The notes: a model not told the origin generated them from the letters alone. A stretch of DNA of 64,000 bases from Vibrio tapetis subsp. tapetis (GCF_900233005.1 NZ_LT960612.1:1612001-1676000), one strand, 5' to 3'. Shown: positions 1-9,509, numbered from the stretch's first letter. Numbers and translations are program-made.

Positions 1-68
1 AAATGAGTGCAAATTATACAATGTCGTACAATTAAGGTCAATTTCATAATTAGCTCAAAACATGCTTT

Positions 69-99
69 AAAAAAACGCTCGCAGTGGCGAGCGTTTTAA
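69..99 (-). terminator. Rho-independent terminator of pyrC
   Basis: Perfect 11-bp stem at 72-82 and 87-97 with an AGTG loop. On the minus strand the stem ends in a run of T, right behind the pyrC stop, so it terminates pyrC. Confidence 0.85.
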
Positions 100-152
100 A
101 GCTGTGTAGCTAGAGACGAGAATTACGACTTAGCCGTCGGTTTAGGCTGGTA

Positions 153-1181
153 TTACTTAACTTTCCATTCGATGCTTTCGCCGCCACGAATTGGCACAAC
201 GATGTCATTGCCAAATGGCATGGTTTCGGCAACATCCCAGCTCTCTTTAACAAGAACTATTGTATCGCTGTTTCGAGGAAGGTTGTAGAAGTCCGGGCCA
301 TTATGGCTTGCGAATGCTTCTAAGTTTTCAATTTTACCTTCTTGCTCAAACACTTCAGCGTACAGCTCAACCGCTGCATGAGCGGTATAAGAACCCGCAC
401 AGCCACATGCTGCTTCTTTCATGCCTTTTGCGTGAGGAGCTGAATCTGTACCCAAAAAGAACTTTTTGCTGCCACTTGTCGCCGCGGCAACCAGCGCTTG
501 CTGGTGAGTATTGCGCTTAAGGATAGGTAAGCAATAGAAATGAGGTTTAATACCGCCAACTAACATGTGGTTACGGTTGTACATTAGGTGATGCGCGGTG
601 ATTGTTGCCGCTACGTTGTCATTGGCGTTGTTTACAAAGTTAGCGGCGTCAGCCGTTGTAATGTGTTCTAGCACAATCTTTAGATTTGGGAAATCATTAA
701 CAACGGGAGCTAGCACTGTTTCAAGGAAAACTTTTTCACGGTCGAAGATATCAACATCGTGCGCAGTTACTTCGCCGTGAATAAGCAGTAACATACCGAC
801 TTCTTCCATGGTTTCAAGCACTGGATAAATGTTTTTTGCGTCGGTAACGCCTGAATCTGAGTTAGTAGTAGCGCCTGCAGGATAAAGCTTTGCTGCAAAA
901 ACTTTTCCGCTTGCTTTGGCTTTACGAATTTCGTCTGGTGTCGTGTTATCCGTAAGGTATAGTGCCATAAGCGGCTCAAACTGTGCCTTAGGCTTAGCAG
1001 CCATAATGCGGTCACGATACGCTAGAGCCAACTCAGTATCAGTAATAGGTGGAATGGTGTTCGGCATGATCAGAGCACGGCCATTGTAACGGCTGATATC
1101 GCGAACTGTATCTGTTAGTACTTCGCCATCGCGAAGGTGTACATGCCAGTCATCAGGACGAGTGATAGTTAATGTAGTCAT
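153..1181 (-). CDS. pyrC: Dihydroorotase
   Basis: Catalyses the reversible cyclisation of N-carbamoyl-aspartate to dihydroorotate, the third step of de novo pyrimidine synthesis, in the cytosol. The 342-residue length matches the short PyrC class of Escherichia coli. The HxH metal pair is visible at residues 13 and 15 (WHVHLRDG), the lysine that becomes carboxylated lies in [11 protein letters not shown] near residue 98, and the third-metal aspartate is in FLGTDSAPH. Transcribed alone, with its own terminator and a PurR-like box upstream. Family assignment is secure. Confidence 0.97.
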   Translation of the reverse strand: MTTLTITRPDDWHVHLRDGEVLTDTVRDISRYNGRALIMPNTIPPITDTELALAYRDRIMAAKPKAQFEPLMALYLTDNTTPDEIRKAKASGKVFAAKLYPAGATTNSDSGVTDAKNIYPVLETMEEVGMLLLIHGEVTAHDVDIFDREKVFLETVLAPVVNDFPNLKIVLEHITTADAANFVNNANDNVAATITAHHLMYNRNHMLVGGIKPHFYCLPILKRNTHQQALVAAATSGSKKFFLGTDSAPHAKGMKEAACGCAGSYTAHAAVELYAEVFEQEGKIENLEAFASHNGPDFYNLPRNSDTIVLVKESWDVAETMPFGNDIVVPIRGGESIEWKVK

Positions 1182-1251
1182 TTGATGCTCCCACCGGGTG
1201 TTAGAAAACGAATAAGGAGCCTAAGCAGTAAAAACACAACAAAGTGTGATA

Positions 1252-1267
1252 ACGCAACCGTTTAGGC
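1252..1267 (-). promoter_or_regulatory. PurR-like operator upstream of pyrC
   Basis: ACGCAACCGTTTAGGC resembles the purine repressor box (consensus ACGCAAACGTTTNCGT), with the half-site ACGCAA and the centre CGTTT intact. It lies about 70 bp before the pyrC start. In E. coli pyrC is a PurR target, which supports the reading. The right arm is weak. Confidence 0.45.
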
Positions 1268-1392
1268 GACAGGATAATAGTAGAAAACCACATAGGTTTC
1301 ACGTTTTTTTTCATCTAATTACCGATTACAATGGTAAGCAACTGTGTTTAAGCGCTGATATTTATAATAAGTAACTAATTTGAGAGTATGTA

Positions 1393-3216
1393 ATGTCGAA
1401 TCCAAAACAATCCGAGTTAACCGAGATCAACGTATATCCAATTAAATCTGTTTCCGGCATCGCTATGTCTAGTGGTTGGGTAGAAAAGCAGGGGCTCTGT
1501 TTTGATCGTCGTTTTATGCTTGCATTTGCGGATGGCGCAATGGTCACTGCTCGCAAATTCCCTCATATGGTCAACGTGAAATCAAGCCTGATTCCTGACG
1601 GTCTGGTGTTGAGCTATCAAGATAAGCCTTCGTTAGTTCTTCGTTATAAAGAATTTTTAATGGAAGAAGTGAAAACCCAAGTCTGGAACGACCGATTTGT
1701 TGCATATAGCACTGTGCTGGCCGCTAACAAGTGGTTTTCAGAAGTGGTCGGTCGGCCCGTTCAACTTCTATTTAGTGGCGAACAATCGAACCGTATCCGT
1801 GACAAGGTGGGCCATAATGTCAGTTTTGCAGACGGTTACCCACTTTTGGTGATTAGCCAACCATCGCTCGACGAGTTGAATCGCCGTAGCAGTGAACAAC
1901 ACTTAATGGATCAGTTTAGAACGAATTTGGTGGTCTCTGGCACTGAAGCTTTCGTAGAAGACAGTTGGAAGCGAATTCGAATTGGAGAGGTTGAATTCGA
2001 AGCCGTTAAACCTTGTGAGCGTTGCATATTAACGACTGTCGACACAACAACCGGCCATTTAAGGGCGAACAAAGAACCTTTAAACACGTTAGGGAAATTT
2101 CGTGCTAACGAAAAAGGCGGCGTGTTTTTTGGTCAGAACTTAGTGGCAAAAAACGAAGGGATGATCCGCGTTGGTGATGCCATTGAAGTGCTAGAAGTTA
2201 AAGACAAAGAAATCTATCACGACGAAGAAGCGACATTAGTTCAGCTTACGTGCGTGGGTAAACGTGAAATCAGCCCTAATTTTGTTGAGTTCACTTTAGA
2301 AAGTAGTGAAGGCATATTATCTCCATTTAAAGCAGGGCAATATTTGCCAATAGAGTTGAGCATTGATAACAAAAAGCATACGAGAAATTATACGTTGTCA
2401 TCGCATCCGTCAGAACTAAAGCAGTACGAAATCTGTGTGAAGCGAGTAGAAGATGGGCAGGTTTCAAATTGGTTATTAGATCACTTTAAAGTGGGTGACG
2501 GCCTCTTAGCTAAAGCCCCAAGTGGTGACTTTTGTTTAACTAATGCGGATGAACCATTGCTGCTGGCCGCGGCGGGAAGTGGGGTTACGCCGATGCTTTC
2601 GATACTGAGGTACTTAGAGCAAATAGATAAACTTTCTGATGTGATCTTTTATTATCAATGTAAGACGCTTGATGATGTCCCTTGTAAAAGTGAGTTACAG
2701 AGGTTAGAAGCTCGCCATCCTGGCTTGAAATTGCATATTGCGTTGAGTCAACCAGCTGGCGAGTGGAACGGGCTGAAGGGGCGAGTATGCCTTTCTCATT
2801 TTAAATCGCTTTCTGAGTTAACACATAGGCAAGTATTTGTGTGCGGCCCTGACGGGTTCATGAAGAAAGCCGAAAATTTATTAATGAAAATGGGCTTACC
2901 TCAGAGTCATTACCACCAAGAGGCTTTTGGCGTAGCGGCATTCGATACTGGGATCGAAAAAAGTGTTTCAATATCGATTAATGGTGCTCAGTTCATTGGG
3001 AATAATAAAGCATCCATCCTAGAACAGGCAGAAGATGCGGGTATTTTTATCGCCAACAGTTGCCGAGCGGGATTGTGTGGGGCGTGTAAAATAACTATGG
3101 CCGAGGGTGACTACCTACAACCTGATGTTCCGGCATTACTTCCGGACGATAAAGTAAACCGTCAAGCTTTGGCCTGTTGTTGCATTCCACAAAGTGACGT
3201 TGTAATAGAAAGCTAA
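1393..3216 (+). CDS. MOSC domain / ferredoxin-NAD(P)H reductase fusion protein
   Basis: A 607-residue fusion. Residues 1-270 are a MOSC_N beta barrel plus MOSC domain, a molybdenum-cofactor sulfurase-like module, with paired cysteines C208 and C211 in the motif KPCERC. Residues 280-510 are a flavin reductase of the ferredoxin-NADP reductase type, with the FAD motif RNYTLSS near 331-337 and the NAD-binding GSGVTPMLSI. The C-terminus is a plant-type [2Fe-2S] domain with C557, C562, C565 and a terminal cysteine cluster near 596-598. This layout resembles YcbX-type proteins fused to an Hcr/NADH oxidoreductase; a role in reducing N-hydroxylated or molybdenum-linked substrates is inference. Confidence 0.85.
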   Translation: MSNPKQSELTEINVYPIKSVSGIAMSSGWVEKQGLCFDRRFMLAFADGAMVTARKFPHMVNVKSSLIPDGLVLSYQDKPSLVLRYKEFLMEEVKTQVWNDRFVAYSTVLAANKWFSEVVGRPVQLLFSGEQSNRIRDKVGHNVSFADGYPLLVISQPSLDELNRRSSEQHLMDQFRTNLVVSGTEAFVEDSWKRIRIGEVEFEAVKPCERCILTTVDTTTGHLRANKEPLNTLGKFRANEKGGVFFGQNLVAKNEGMIRVGDAIEVLEVKDKEIYHDEEATLVQLTCVGKREISPNFVEFTLESSEGILSPFKAGQYLPIELSIDNKKHTRNYTLSSHPSELKQYEICVKRVEDGQVSNWLLDHFKVGDGLLAKAPSGDFCLTNADEPLLLAAAGSGVTPMLSILRYLEQIDKLSDVIFYYQCKTLDDVPCKSELQRLEARHPGLKLHIALSQPAGEWNGLKGRVCLSHFKSLSELTHRQVFVCGPDGFMKKAENLLMKMGLPQSHYHQEAFGVAAFDTGIEKSVSISINGAQFIGNNKASILEQAEDAGIFIANSCRAGLCGACKITMAEGDYLQPDVPALLPDDKVNRQALACCCIPQSDVVIES

Positions 3217-3266
3217 CCATCAGATATCTCTACTTACTTAAGGCTGGACTCAGAGATAACTTAAAG

Positions 3267-3294
3267 AAAAAGGAGCGTTTATGCGCTCCTTTTT
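3267..3294 (+). terminator. Rho-independent terminator between MOSC fusion gene and nadE
   Basis: AAAAAGGAGCG, loop TTTAT, CGCTCCTTTTT: a stem with A-tract and T-tract on opposite sides, so it can serve both strands. The group II intron starts directly at the end of the T-tract. Confidence 0.85.
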
Positions 3295-4032
3295 GTTTGC
3301 CCAGCGAAGCTGGCAAACCCATTAGGCTGAAAGAAGCCTAAATCACCCTGATTGAGGGGAAGATAATCCGAATCGCAAGGGCGTTGCTGGCCAACGGCAG
3401 GGTTTGAAGGAAGCGATAGGAAGTTAACAGTACACAACGAAAGTGAACCTGATTCGGCAATTTAGGTGGGTAAGCGTGCAAAATAGCGTGAAGCCCGATA
3501 CTCAATCAGACCTAGATTGTGCTTGAGGGTGGCATTGTTAACAGGGAGCCAGTGCAGTAACTGGGGAAGCCTGACACCACATCCGAGCAAACGTCGGAAG
3601 CATAAACTCAAGGCGAGAGCCAAGATCTATGTTGGTGCGAGGTGGCAGATGAATCCGTAGTAGTGAGTAAAGCTCGGCCGGTGAAGCCCAGTAATGGTGT
3701 GGAGGATAAAACTGAGCTGACCATCAGTAACACGTCTGATGGGACAACATTTTGCCAAAAGCAATCTGGTGTTGCGAAGGGATGAAGTACATTTTAAGTC
3801 TGTGATGAGCAGATGTTTTTTTTTCAGTGGTATACAAGTTGATTAGCTATCGAGGTATTCCGTCTCGGTCTTTGTGAAAGCAAAGCACTGAAGCGAGAAA
3901 CCGTACAAGGGAGTAACTCTGACTCACTCTAGTAAATTGCCATTGAGCTAAAAGGCTAGAGAGTGGAGTGAAATACACCAACACTGTGAGAGAGCATTTG
4001 TCCCCACACGGAACACAATCTAAAGGAAAAAG

Positions 4033-5317
4033 TTGAGAGTTTACTACAGTTTATATGGTCACTTGCTCCACAAAGAGCGACTCTATAAAGGATTTAAAAA
4101 AGTGTGGAAAGCGAAAGGCGCGGCCGGAATAGATAGGCAGAGCCTAAGCGACTACGCCCAAAATCTGAGTGATAACCTAGATCAACTTCTTCTGGAACTC
4201 AAAACCAAGCGATACACCCCTCAACCCGTCAGACGGGTAGAAATACCGAAAGATGATGGTGGGGTGCGATTACTTGGGATCCCAACAGTACGGGATAGAG
4301 TTGTCCAACAAGCTCTAAATGATCTATTAACCCCAATCTTCGAAGAGCAGTTTCACCCATCCAGCTTTGGGTATAGACCGAATCGAAGTTGTCACGATGC
4401 TATAAACAAAGCGACGATGTTCATCCGTCGATACGGAATGCAACACGTCGTAGATATGGACTTATCGAAGTGCTTCGATAAGCTCGATCATGAGCTTATT
4501 CTAAAAAGCATTAATAAACGAGTCACAGACAGTAGCGTACTGGAGCTCATCAAACAGTTCCTGAAAAGTGGCGTAATGGTTGATGGAGAGTGGCAGCATA
4601 CCGAGATAGAGTAGTCCGCAAGGTGGAGTAATAAGCCCACTGATAGCGAACATCTATCTGGATGCGTTTGATCAAGAGATGCGAAAGCGAGGACATCGAA
4701 TAGTCCGTTATGCCGACGACATACTGATCTTCTGTCGCAGCCGTAAAGGTGCAGAAAATGCGCAAGTACAGGCAACGAAGGTCCTGGAAAAACAGCTCAA
4801 GTTAACGGTGAACGAAACCAAATCACACATAGCGCACAGCGGCGAAGGTGTGAAATTCCTTGGAATAGAAATCGGTAGCCATTATAGCCGTATTCAGCCA
4901 AAGAAAATGTCGACGTTCAAAGGAAAGTTGAAGCGAGTGACAAGACGCAATGGCGGTAAGCCATTGTTAGAAGTCATTAAACAACTGAATCCACTTCTGA
5001 GAGGGTTCAGCCAGTACTTTCGAATAGCGAATGCCAACAGGGAGTTTAAGAAACTGGCCGCGTGGTTAAGGCGAAGACTTCGCAGCGTCCAATTACGATT
5101 ATGGAAAAAACCGACCCGACTCCACCGCAGGCTAAGACAGCTAGGTTACGAAGGGTCATTCAGGTATATCTGTATGGATAGTTGGAGAAATGCTGCGAGT
5201 CCATTAGCCAGTTACTCGATGCCAAATCAATGGTTTAACGACCTTGGATTAGTGAATCTTGAACACGTTAGGACAGGATATGTGTTCAGCCATTATGCTG
5301 AATGGAAATGTGCATGA
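4033..5317 (+). pseudogene. ltrA: Group II intron reverse transcriptase/maturase, frameshifted
   Basis: The family product (about 428 residues) is split. The first part (TTG start at 4033) holds RT blocks including RDRVVQQAL and FGYRPNRSCHDA and runs into a TAG at 4612-4614. The second part continues in another frame from 4613 with SPQGGVISPLIANIYLDAF, then the catalytic YADD near 4708 and the maturase region (WFNDLGLVNLEHV). One extra base in GATAGAGTAGTCCG at about 4607-4614 explains the break exactly, at the conserved turn before SPQGG. No HNH endonuclease domain follows. The intron is therefore probably immobile by itself unless a helper RT acts in trans. Confidence 0.85.
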
Positions 5318-5386
5318 GCCGTATACGAGGTCCGTACGTACGGTTCTGTGAGAGGGATGAGGCGGAGACGCCTCACCCTACTCGAT
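5316..5386 (+). ncRNA. Group II intron domains V and VI
   Basis: Domain V: GAGCCGTA at 5316-5323 pairs with TACGGTTC at 5339-5346, with an inner TACG/CGTA stem and a two-base 3' bulge, as expected for the catalytic hairpin. Domain VI: TGAGGCG pairs with CGCCTCA around a GAGA loop, followed by CCCTACTCGAT, where the A at 5380 is the candidate branch point 7 nt from the 3' end. Confidence 0.8.
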
Positions 5387-5409
5387 GCATTAACTGTTAG
5401 AGCAAATCT

Positions 5410-6240
5410 CTAGTCGTAAATGGTAGGAATCGGCTCACGCTTATGTTGAGTCCCGTTATAGATTGAAATCAGGCGAGCTTGCGCATCGGCTTCTATATCT
5501 TTGCCTTCCAGAAAGTCATCGATTTGGTCATAAGTGACGCTTAGTGCATCTTCATCGGCTTTTTGTGGGGCTAGCTCTTCTAAATCAGCCGTTGGGACTT
5601 TCTTAACTAAAAGCTCAGGAGCACCAAGGTAGGCCGCGACTTGACGAACTTGGCGTTTATTTAAACCAAATAGAGGTGCGAGGTCGCAGGCACCATCGCC
5701 AAATTTTGTGTAGAAGCCTGTGATGTTTTCTGCTGAGTGATCCGTGCCCAGTACTAGGCCGCCAATGTAACCTGCAATTTCATATTGAGCGACCATACGT
5801 GCTCGAGCCTTCACATTACCTTTTACGAAGTCGATTTTAGCCGAATCGTTAGGAAGCAGAGGTGTGCCCTGTAGCGCAACATGTGAAGCGCTGTGTAACC
5901 CATCTACACCCGGTTTGATGTTAACTGATACAGAATGAGTCGGCTTAATAAAGGAAAGCGCTAACTGTGCTTCATCTTCATCTTTTTGTTCACCATAAGG
6001 TAAACGAACCGCAACGAATTGGTAGCTGTTAGTATCGTGCTGCTGGTTTAGTTCATCGATGGCCAATTGAGCCAAACGGCCACATGTAGTTGAGTCTACA
6101 CCGCCACTAATACCTAACACCAATGACTTGCAACCGGATGCCGTCAGCTTTGATTTAATAAAATTCACGCGTCTTTCAACTTCGTATTGTTCATCGATAG
6201 ACGGTAAAACACGCATCTCTTTGCGGATATGATGTTCCAT
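5410..6240 (-). CDS. nadE: NH3-dependent NAD+ synthetase
   Basis: Amidates nicotinate adenine dinucleotide to NAD+ with ammonia and ATP. 276 residues, as in E. coli NadE. The ATP-pyrophosphatase P-loop SGGVDST lies near residues 44-51, and the family segments [23 protein letters not shown] (split here only by description) and VPTADLE follow. It is the ammonia-only form, without a glutaminase domain. Divergent from a NadD-like gene across a 130-bp spacer with a palindrome. Its downstream neighbour is now the intron. Confidence 0.96.
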   Translation of the reverse strand: MEHHIRKEMRVLPSIDEQYEVERRVNFIKSKLTASGCKSLVLGISGGVDSTTCGRLAQLAIDELNQQHDTNSYQFVAVRLPYGEQKDEDEAQLALSFIKPTHSVSVNIKPGVDGLHSASHVALQGTPLLPNDSAKIDFVKGNVKARARMVAQYEIAGYIGGLVLGTDHSAENITGFYTKFGDGACDLAPLFGLNKRQVRQVAAYLGAPELLVKKVPTADLEELAPQKADEDALSVTYDQIDDFLEGKDIEADAQARLISIYNGTQHKREPIPTIYD

Positions 6241-6287
6241 TTCAGTTCCTTTTCATGCAGCAATTTGAAAACTGGTTTATCATACCT

Positions 6288-6301
6288 TAATCAATTGATT
6301 A
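6288..6301. promoter_or_regulatory. 14-bp palindrome between nadE and the nadD-like gene
   Basis: TAATCAATTGATTA is a perfect palindrome 47 bp upstream of nadE and 72 bp upstream of the divergent adenylyltransferase gene. A shared operator for an NAD-synthesis repressor is possible; no regulator is encoded alongside. Confidence 0.35.
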
Positions 6302-6373
6302 TTAAATACTGAAATCCTAGCTTGCGCCGTCTTTACAGGGCTTGAGAGGAGCAGTTGAAGGTTTATTGCTCGA

Positions 6374-6889
6374 ATGAGAAAAATTGCGATCTTTGGAAGT
6401 GCTTTTAACCCGCCATCACTGGGGCATAAAAGTGTTATTGAATCACTGACTCACTTTGATGAAGTGTTGCTTTTACCCAGTGTTGCACATGCTTGGGGAA
6501 AGCAGATGTTAGCTTATGAATTACGTTGCCAAATGGTCGACTTGTTTATACAAGATCTAAAACTTCCTAACGTGAGGCGCTCGACGGTTGAAGAATCACT
6601 GTTAGAGCCAGGGAAGAGTGTGACAACCTATGCGGTACTCGAGGAACTTCAGTGTCAATACCCAAAGGATGAACTAACCTTTGTTATCGGTCCCGACAAT
6701 TTCTTTAAATTTGCTGATTTCTATCGTGCGGAAGAGATTCTGTCTCGTTGGTCTGTGACGGTTTGCCCAGAAAAAATAATGGTTCGTAGTACAATGATTC
6801 GTGATAAGTTGAAGGCTGGACAATCAATTTCTGAGTTGACTACACCTTCTGTGAATTATTATTTGTCGACTCATTCCTCTGGTCAATAG
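6374..6889 (+). CDS. NadD-like nicotinate/nicotinamide nucleotide adenylyltransferase
   Basis: A nucleotidyltransferase of the HIGH superfamily: the N-terminus IFGSAFNPPSLGH (residues 5-17) matches the GxFNPxHxGH signature, with Ser replacing the first His as in some NadD proteins, and the C-terminal RSTMIRDKLKAG matches the (S/T)xxxR motif. It would transfer AMP from ATP to nicotinate mononucleotide, giving the substrate of NadE, its divergent neighbour. At 171 residues it is shorter than E. coli NadD (213), so it may be a second, specialised copy besides a housekeeping nadD elsewhere. Substrate choice is not visible. Confidence 0.75.
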   Translation: MRKIAIFGSAFNPPSLGHKSVIESLTHFDEVLLLPSVAHAWGKQMLAYELRCQMVDLFIQDLKLPNVRRSTVEESLLEPGKSVTTYAVLEELQCQYPKDELTFVIGPDNFFKFADFYRAEEILSRWSVTVCPEKIMVRSTMIRDKLKAGQSISELTTPSVNYYLSTHSSGQ

Positions 6890-6930
6890 CTTGGTGCTGT
6901 TGATTCAACGTTGTTTTTATAGGTCTCATT

Positions 6931-7410
6931 ATTAAGCTACAGATTCTTATACCATTAGCCGCCCTGTGTGCCAGTACCTTAGCGGTACAGGCATGGGCGT
7001 ATTGTGAAAATAGCACTTCTTTAATGCTGGCTGATAAAGATGACCGATCATGCTCATTTGTCTATAAGCGAACCGATGGTGTGGCCGGCAATTTCTTCGC
7101 TATCAGCGAGTTCGGACAAAAAACAAAGAAAACAGATTATTGGTCGGAATGGATATTAAACAGTGAAAGCGAACCTATTTTTACGTCGAAGTTAGACAAA
7201 AACCATTTTGGGTTTGGTGTTTGGACCCCAGAAGAATATGCCGACAGGTTTGATGATCTTAGTTATTATGAACAACTTAAAGCACAAGGATTTTTACTTA
7301 GCTTAGGGTTGGGGGAGCAAGATGGCGATGAGCCAAGAATGCGTATCGACTATCGTTGGCATAATAAAGCTGAAGGAGATGTTTATCTTCAAGTAGAAGT
7401 GCCTTTTTAA
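6931..7410 (+). CDS. Small exported protein of unknown function with a probable ATT start
   Basis: From 6931 to 7410 the frame encodes about 159 residues. The first in-frame ATG (7024) would skip a complete signal peptide read from upstream: K-L-Q, a hydrophobic stretch and AVQAWA before the mature part beginning YCENS. No ATG, GTG or TTG exists between the upstream stop (6901) and 7024 in this frame; ATT at 6931, preceded by AGGT at 6920-6923, is the best candidate start. The mature part has two early cysteines and no domain I recognise. Its stop overlaps the convergent AraC-like gene by 4 bp. Product exported to the periplasm if this start is right. Confidence 0.6.
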   Translation: MKLQILIPLAALCASTLAVQAWAYCENSTSLMLADKDDRSCSFVYKRTDGVAGNFFAISEFGQKTKKTDYWSEWILNSESEPIFTSKLDKNHFGFGVWTPEEYADRFDDLSYYEQLKAQGFLLSLGLGEQDGDEPRMRIDYRWHNKAEGDVYLQVEVPF

Positions 7411-8015
7411 AGGCACTCACCCATAACTAATCCTGAAAGCTGCTCAAACTCTTCTTCACAGCCACCAAAGTACTCTTTGATAACGTCGTCGCGTTTCACA
7501 CCCGACTGCATTCTCTTTTTCGCTTCACGCAAACTCAGCATCAGTAACAACTCTTTACTCAAATCGGAATCATGATCTGCAGACCATTGACTGATTTTTT
7601 GGCTAAGCGGTGACATATCCAAAAGAGGGCGTAATGTTCGAACTTCGTCACGTATGACGCTCATCAAATTGTTTCGATGATCCTCGCTAACATTACTCGT
7701 CAGAAGTTTTGAAAGAATAGCTTGAGAAACGGGAGGCAGATTAACGAATCCAGCTTGGCTTGGGAATTTGTCTTGTAAGCGTATCGAAAAATCAATTTGT
7801 GATACTTCGCACCCAGGCAAATAGCTAATGGATGTTAAACAGTCAAAAGGTAGCCAAATCGCAGCACCGGCTTCTAAGGCGTATTCGTTTTTACCTAATT
7901 TAACCAATACCAATCCAGATTCAACTTGGATAAGGGTAAATTTGGTTTTTTTTCTACGTGGCGTGCTGACTAAAAACGAATAGACGGTATGTTGATGTTC
8001 AACTGCATAATTCAT
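7407..8015 (-). CDS. AraC-type cupin-domain protein with a degenerate DNA-binding part
   Basis: 202 residues. Residues 1-100 look like the cupin-like sensor half of AraC regulators (ESGLVLVKLGKNEYALEAGAAIWLPF is the usual beta strand pair, described here in pieces). The C-terminal part (SKELLLMLSLREAKKRM, about 150-170) resembles the start of the AraC helix-turn-helix but the second HTH is missing, so the protein is about 50-70 residues short of a typical family member. It may bind a ligand and act without standard DNA binding, or be a shortened regulator. Convergent overlap with the upstream gene. Confidence 0.55.
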   Translation of the reverse strand: MNYAVEHQHTVYSFLVSTPRRKKTKFTLIQVESGLVLVKLGKNEYALEAGAAIWLPFDCLTSISYLPGCEVSQIDFSIRLQDKFPSQAGFVNLPPVSQAILSKLLTSNVSEDHRNNLMSVIRDEVRTLRPLLDMSPLSQKISQWSADHDSDLSKELLLMLSLREAKKRMQSGVKRDDVIKEYFGGCEEEFEQLSGLVMGECL

Positions 8016-8292
8016 GGTGATTTCTCAATTTTTTTGGCGTCCTTAGAGTAGCTTTTTCACCGTTAAAAGCCAATTGTTGCAAACAGAAATGTCGTGATTA
8101 TTTGAGTACTAATAGTGCCTCGCGGTTATCATAATTGATATTTGTATGTAATTTGGACGCCTGAGTTCGTGTTATAGTTAAACTTTCGCTTATTAATCTG
8201 GTCTGACCTGAACTTAAGCTGTGATTCTCTAGCTGATTAACTCGGTAACTATGAGTAGAATAAGCCCGATTTTGTATTGATATTATAATTAG

Positions 8293-9411
8293 ATGACTGA
8301 CATAAACGATCCGTACCACGACATCCGTCCATACAACGACGAAGAAATTCCTGCAGCGATTGAACGCTTGATTAACGATGAAGAATTCATCAACGCAATT
8401 CTACAGCATCGCTTCAGTAATCATGCCTCTTGGTTTAAGACTTTGATGAGTCCTATTCTTAAAGTTTACCTTAAACTTAAGTGGGCAAAATTCACTTCGG
8501 TAGAAGCGATACAGATTGAAGTAGGAAAGTACCTACGTAAGTCATTAAAGGAAACCACAAAAGGCGTTACGTTTTCCGGTTTAGACAAGTTAGATAAAAA
8601 CTGTTCCTATTTGTTTATGTCTAATCATCGCGATATCGCCATGGATCCGGCTCTGGTTAATTTTGGTCTCCATAATGAAGGACACAGAACAAGTCACATC
8701 GCGATTGGCGATAACTTGCTAAAGAAGCCTTGTACAACAGAGCTAATGCGAATCAACAAGAGCTTTATCGTTAAGCGAAGTGCAAAAGCACCACGCGAAA
8801 TGATGAAAGCGCTCAGCCAGCTTTCTTCCTATATTAAGCATTCGCTATCAACGGGGAATTCAATTTGGATTGCTCAGAAAGAAGGCAGAGCTAAAGATGG
8901 TAACGATCAAACCGACCCAGCAATCTTGAAAATGCTTCATGTTGAAGGGCGCAAGCAAAAAATGCCGTTTGCTGATTACATTAAAACCTTAAAGATCGTA
9001 CCCGTCGCTATTTCTTATGAGAATGACCCGTGTGATCTTGCTAAAGCAAAAGAGCTGTTTGAAAAGTCTGAATCTGGCAGTTACGAGAAAGGCGAATTCG
9101 AAGATATTGAAAGCATTATTCAAGGTATGATTGGCTTTAAGGGCCGGGTGCACATTAGTTTTGGTGACGTCATTGACGGCGATATCGAAACACCTGACGA
9201 ACTGGCAAAAGAGATCGACAATCAAATACACAATATCTATAAGCTGTTCCCAATAAATTATTGTGCAGCGCAAGTAGACTGTGAAGAATGCACTCAAGAA
9301 GCTAAAAATACGCTAGATGAAAAATTGGCTCAACTACCAAAAGGTGCGCACGATTACTTAACGGGTATGTACGCTTACCCGGTGCAAAACCGACATAGTC
9401 TGAGTGATTAG
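8293..9411 (+). CDS. PlsC-like 1-acyl-glycerol-phosphate acyltransferase family protein
   Basis: 372 residues of the lysophospholipid acyltransferase superfamily. The acyltransferase core carries SNHRDIAMDP starting near residue 111: H112 followed by aspartates at 114 and 118, rather than the standard HX4D spacing. Block III-like WIAQKEGRAKDG (EGR) lies near residue 198 and a later KIVPVAISYENDP near 236. No transmembrane segment is obvious, so it would sit peripherally on the inner membrane. The acceptor is unknown; a phospholipid or storage lipid role is inference. Followed by a strong terminator. Confidence 0.75.
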   Translation: MTDINDPYHDIRPYNDEEIPAAIERLINDEEFINAILQHRFSNHASWFKTLMSPILKVYLKLKWAKFTSVEAIQIEVGKYLRKSLKETTKGVTFSGLDKLDKNCSYLFMSNHRDIAMDPALVNFGLHNEGHRTSHIAIGDNLLKKPCTTELMRINKSFIVKRSAKAPREMMKALSQLSSYIKHSLSTGNSIWIAQKEGRAKDGNDQTDPAILKMLHVEGRKQKMPFADYIKTLKIVPVAISYENDPCDLAKAKELFEKSESGSYEKGEFEDIESIIQGMIGFKGRVHISFGDVIDGDIETPDELAKEIDNQIHNIYKLFPINYCAAQVDCEECTQEAKNTLDEKLAQLPKGAHDYLTGMYAYPVQNRHSLSD

Positions 9412-9427
9412 TGTTACGCTGTTTGAT

Positions 9428-9458
9428 TAAAAAAAGGAACCTAAATGGTTCCTTTTTT
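9428..9458 (+). terminator. Rho-independent terminator
   Basis: AAAAAAAGGAACC, loop TAAAT, GGTTCCTTTTTT; lies between two convergent genes and can work on both strands. Confidence 0.85.
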
Positions 9459-9509
9459 ATTACTCTTCATAAGACTATCGGGGATCGTAACAGACGAAAT
9501 ACCATCGAT

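Larger units (their letters stand above)
3295..5386 (+). mobile_element. Group II intron inserted behind a terminator
   Basis: About 2.1 kb holding a structured 5' region without long frames (3295 to about 4030), a reverse transcriptase/maturase reading frame (4033-5317), then domain V and domain VI. The 3' end CCTACTCGAT is the usual branch-point and AY ending. The 5' boundary is set at GTTTGCCC, immediately after the T-tract; this departs from the common GUGYG start, so the exact first base is uncertain by a few nucleotides. Insertion directly after a rho-independent terminator is the known target choice of group IIC introns, and the encoded RT lacks an HNH endonuclease, which also fits, but I did not class it by alignment. 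Confidence 0.85.

Noticed and set aside
3295..4032. Short frames in the 5' part of the intron
   Set aside because: The region is explained by ribozyme domains I-IV; frames there lack start signals and known domains.
4600..4620. Programmed frameshift in the intron reverse transcriptase
   Set aside because: No slippery heptamer or downstream structure is evident at the site, and known intron RTs are single-frame; a one-base insertion explains it.
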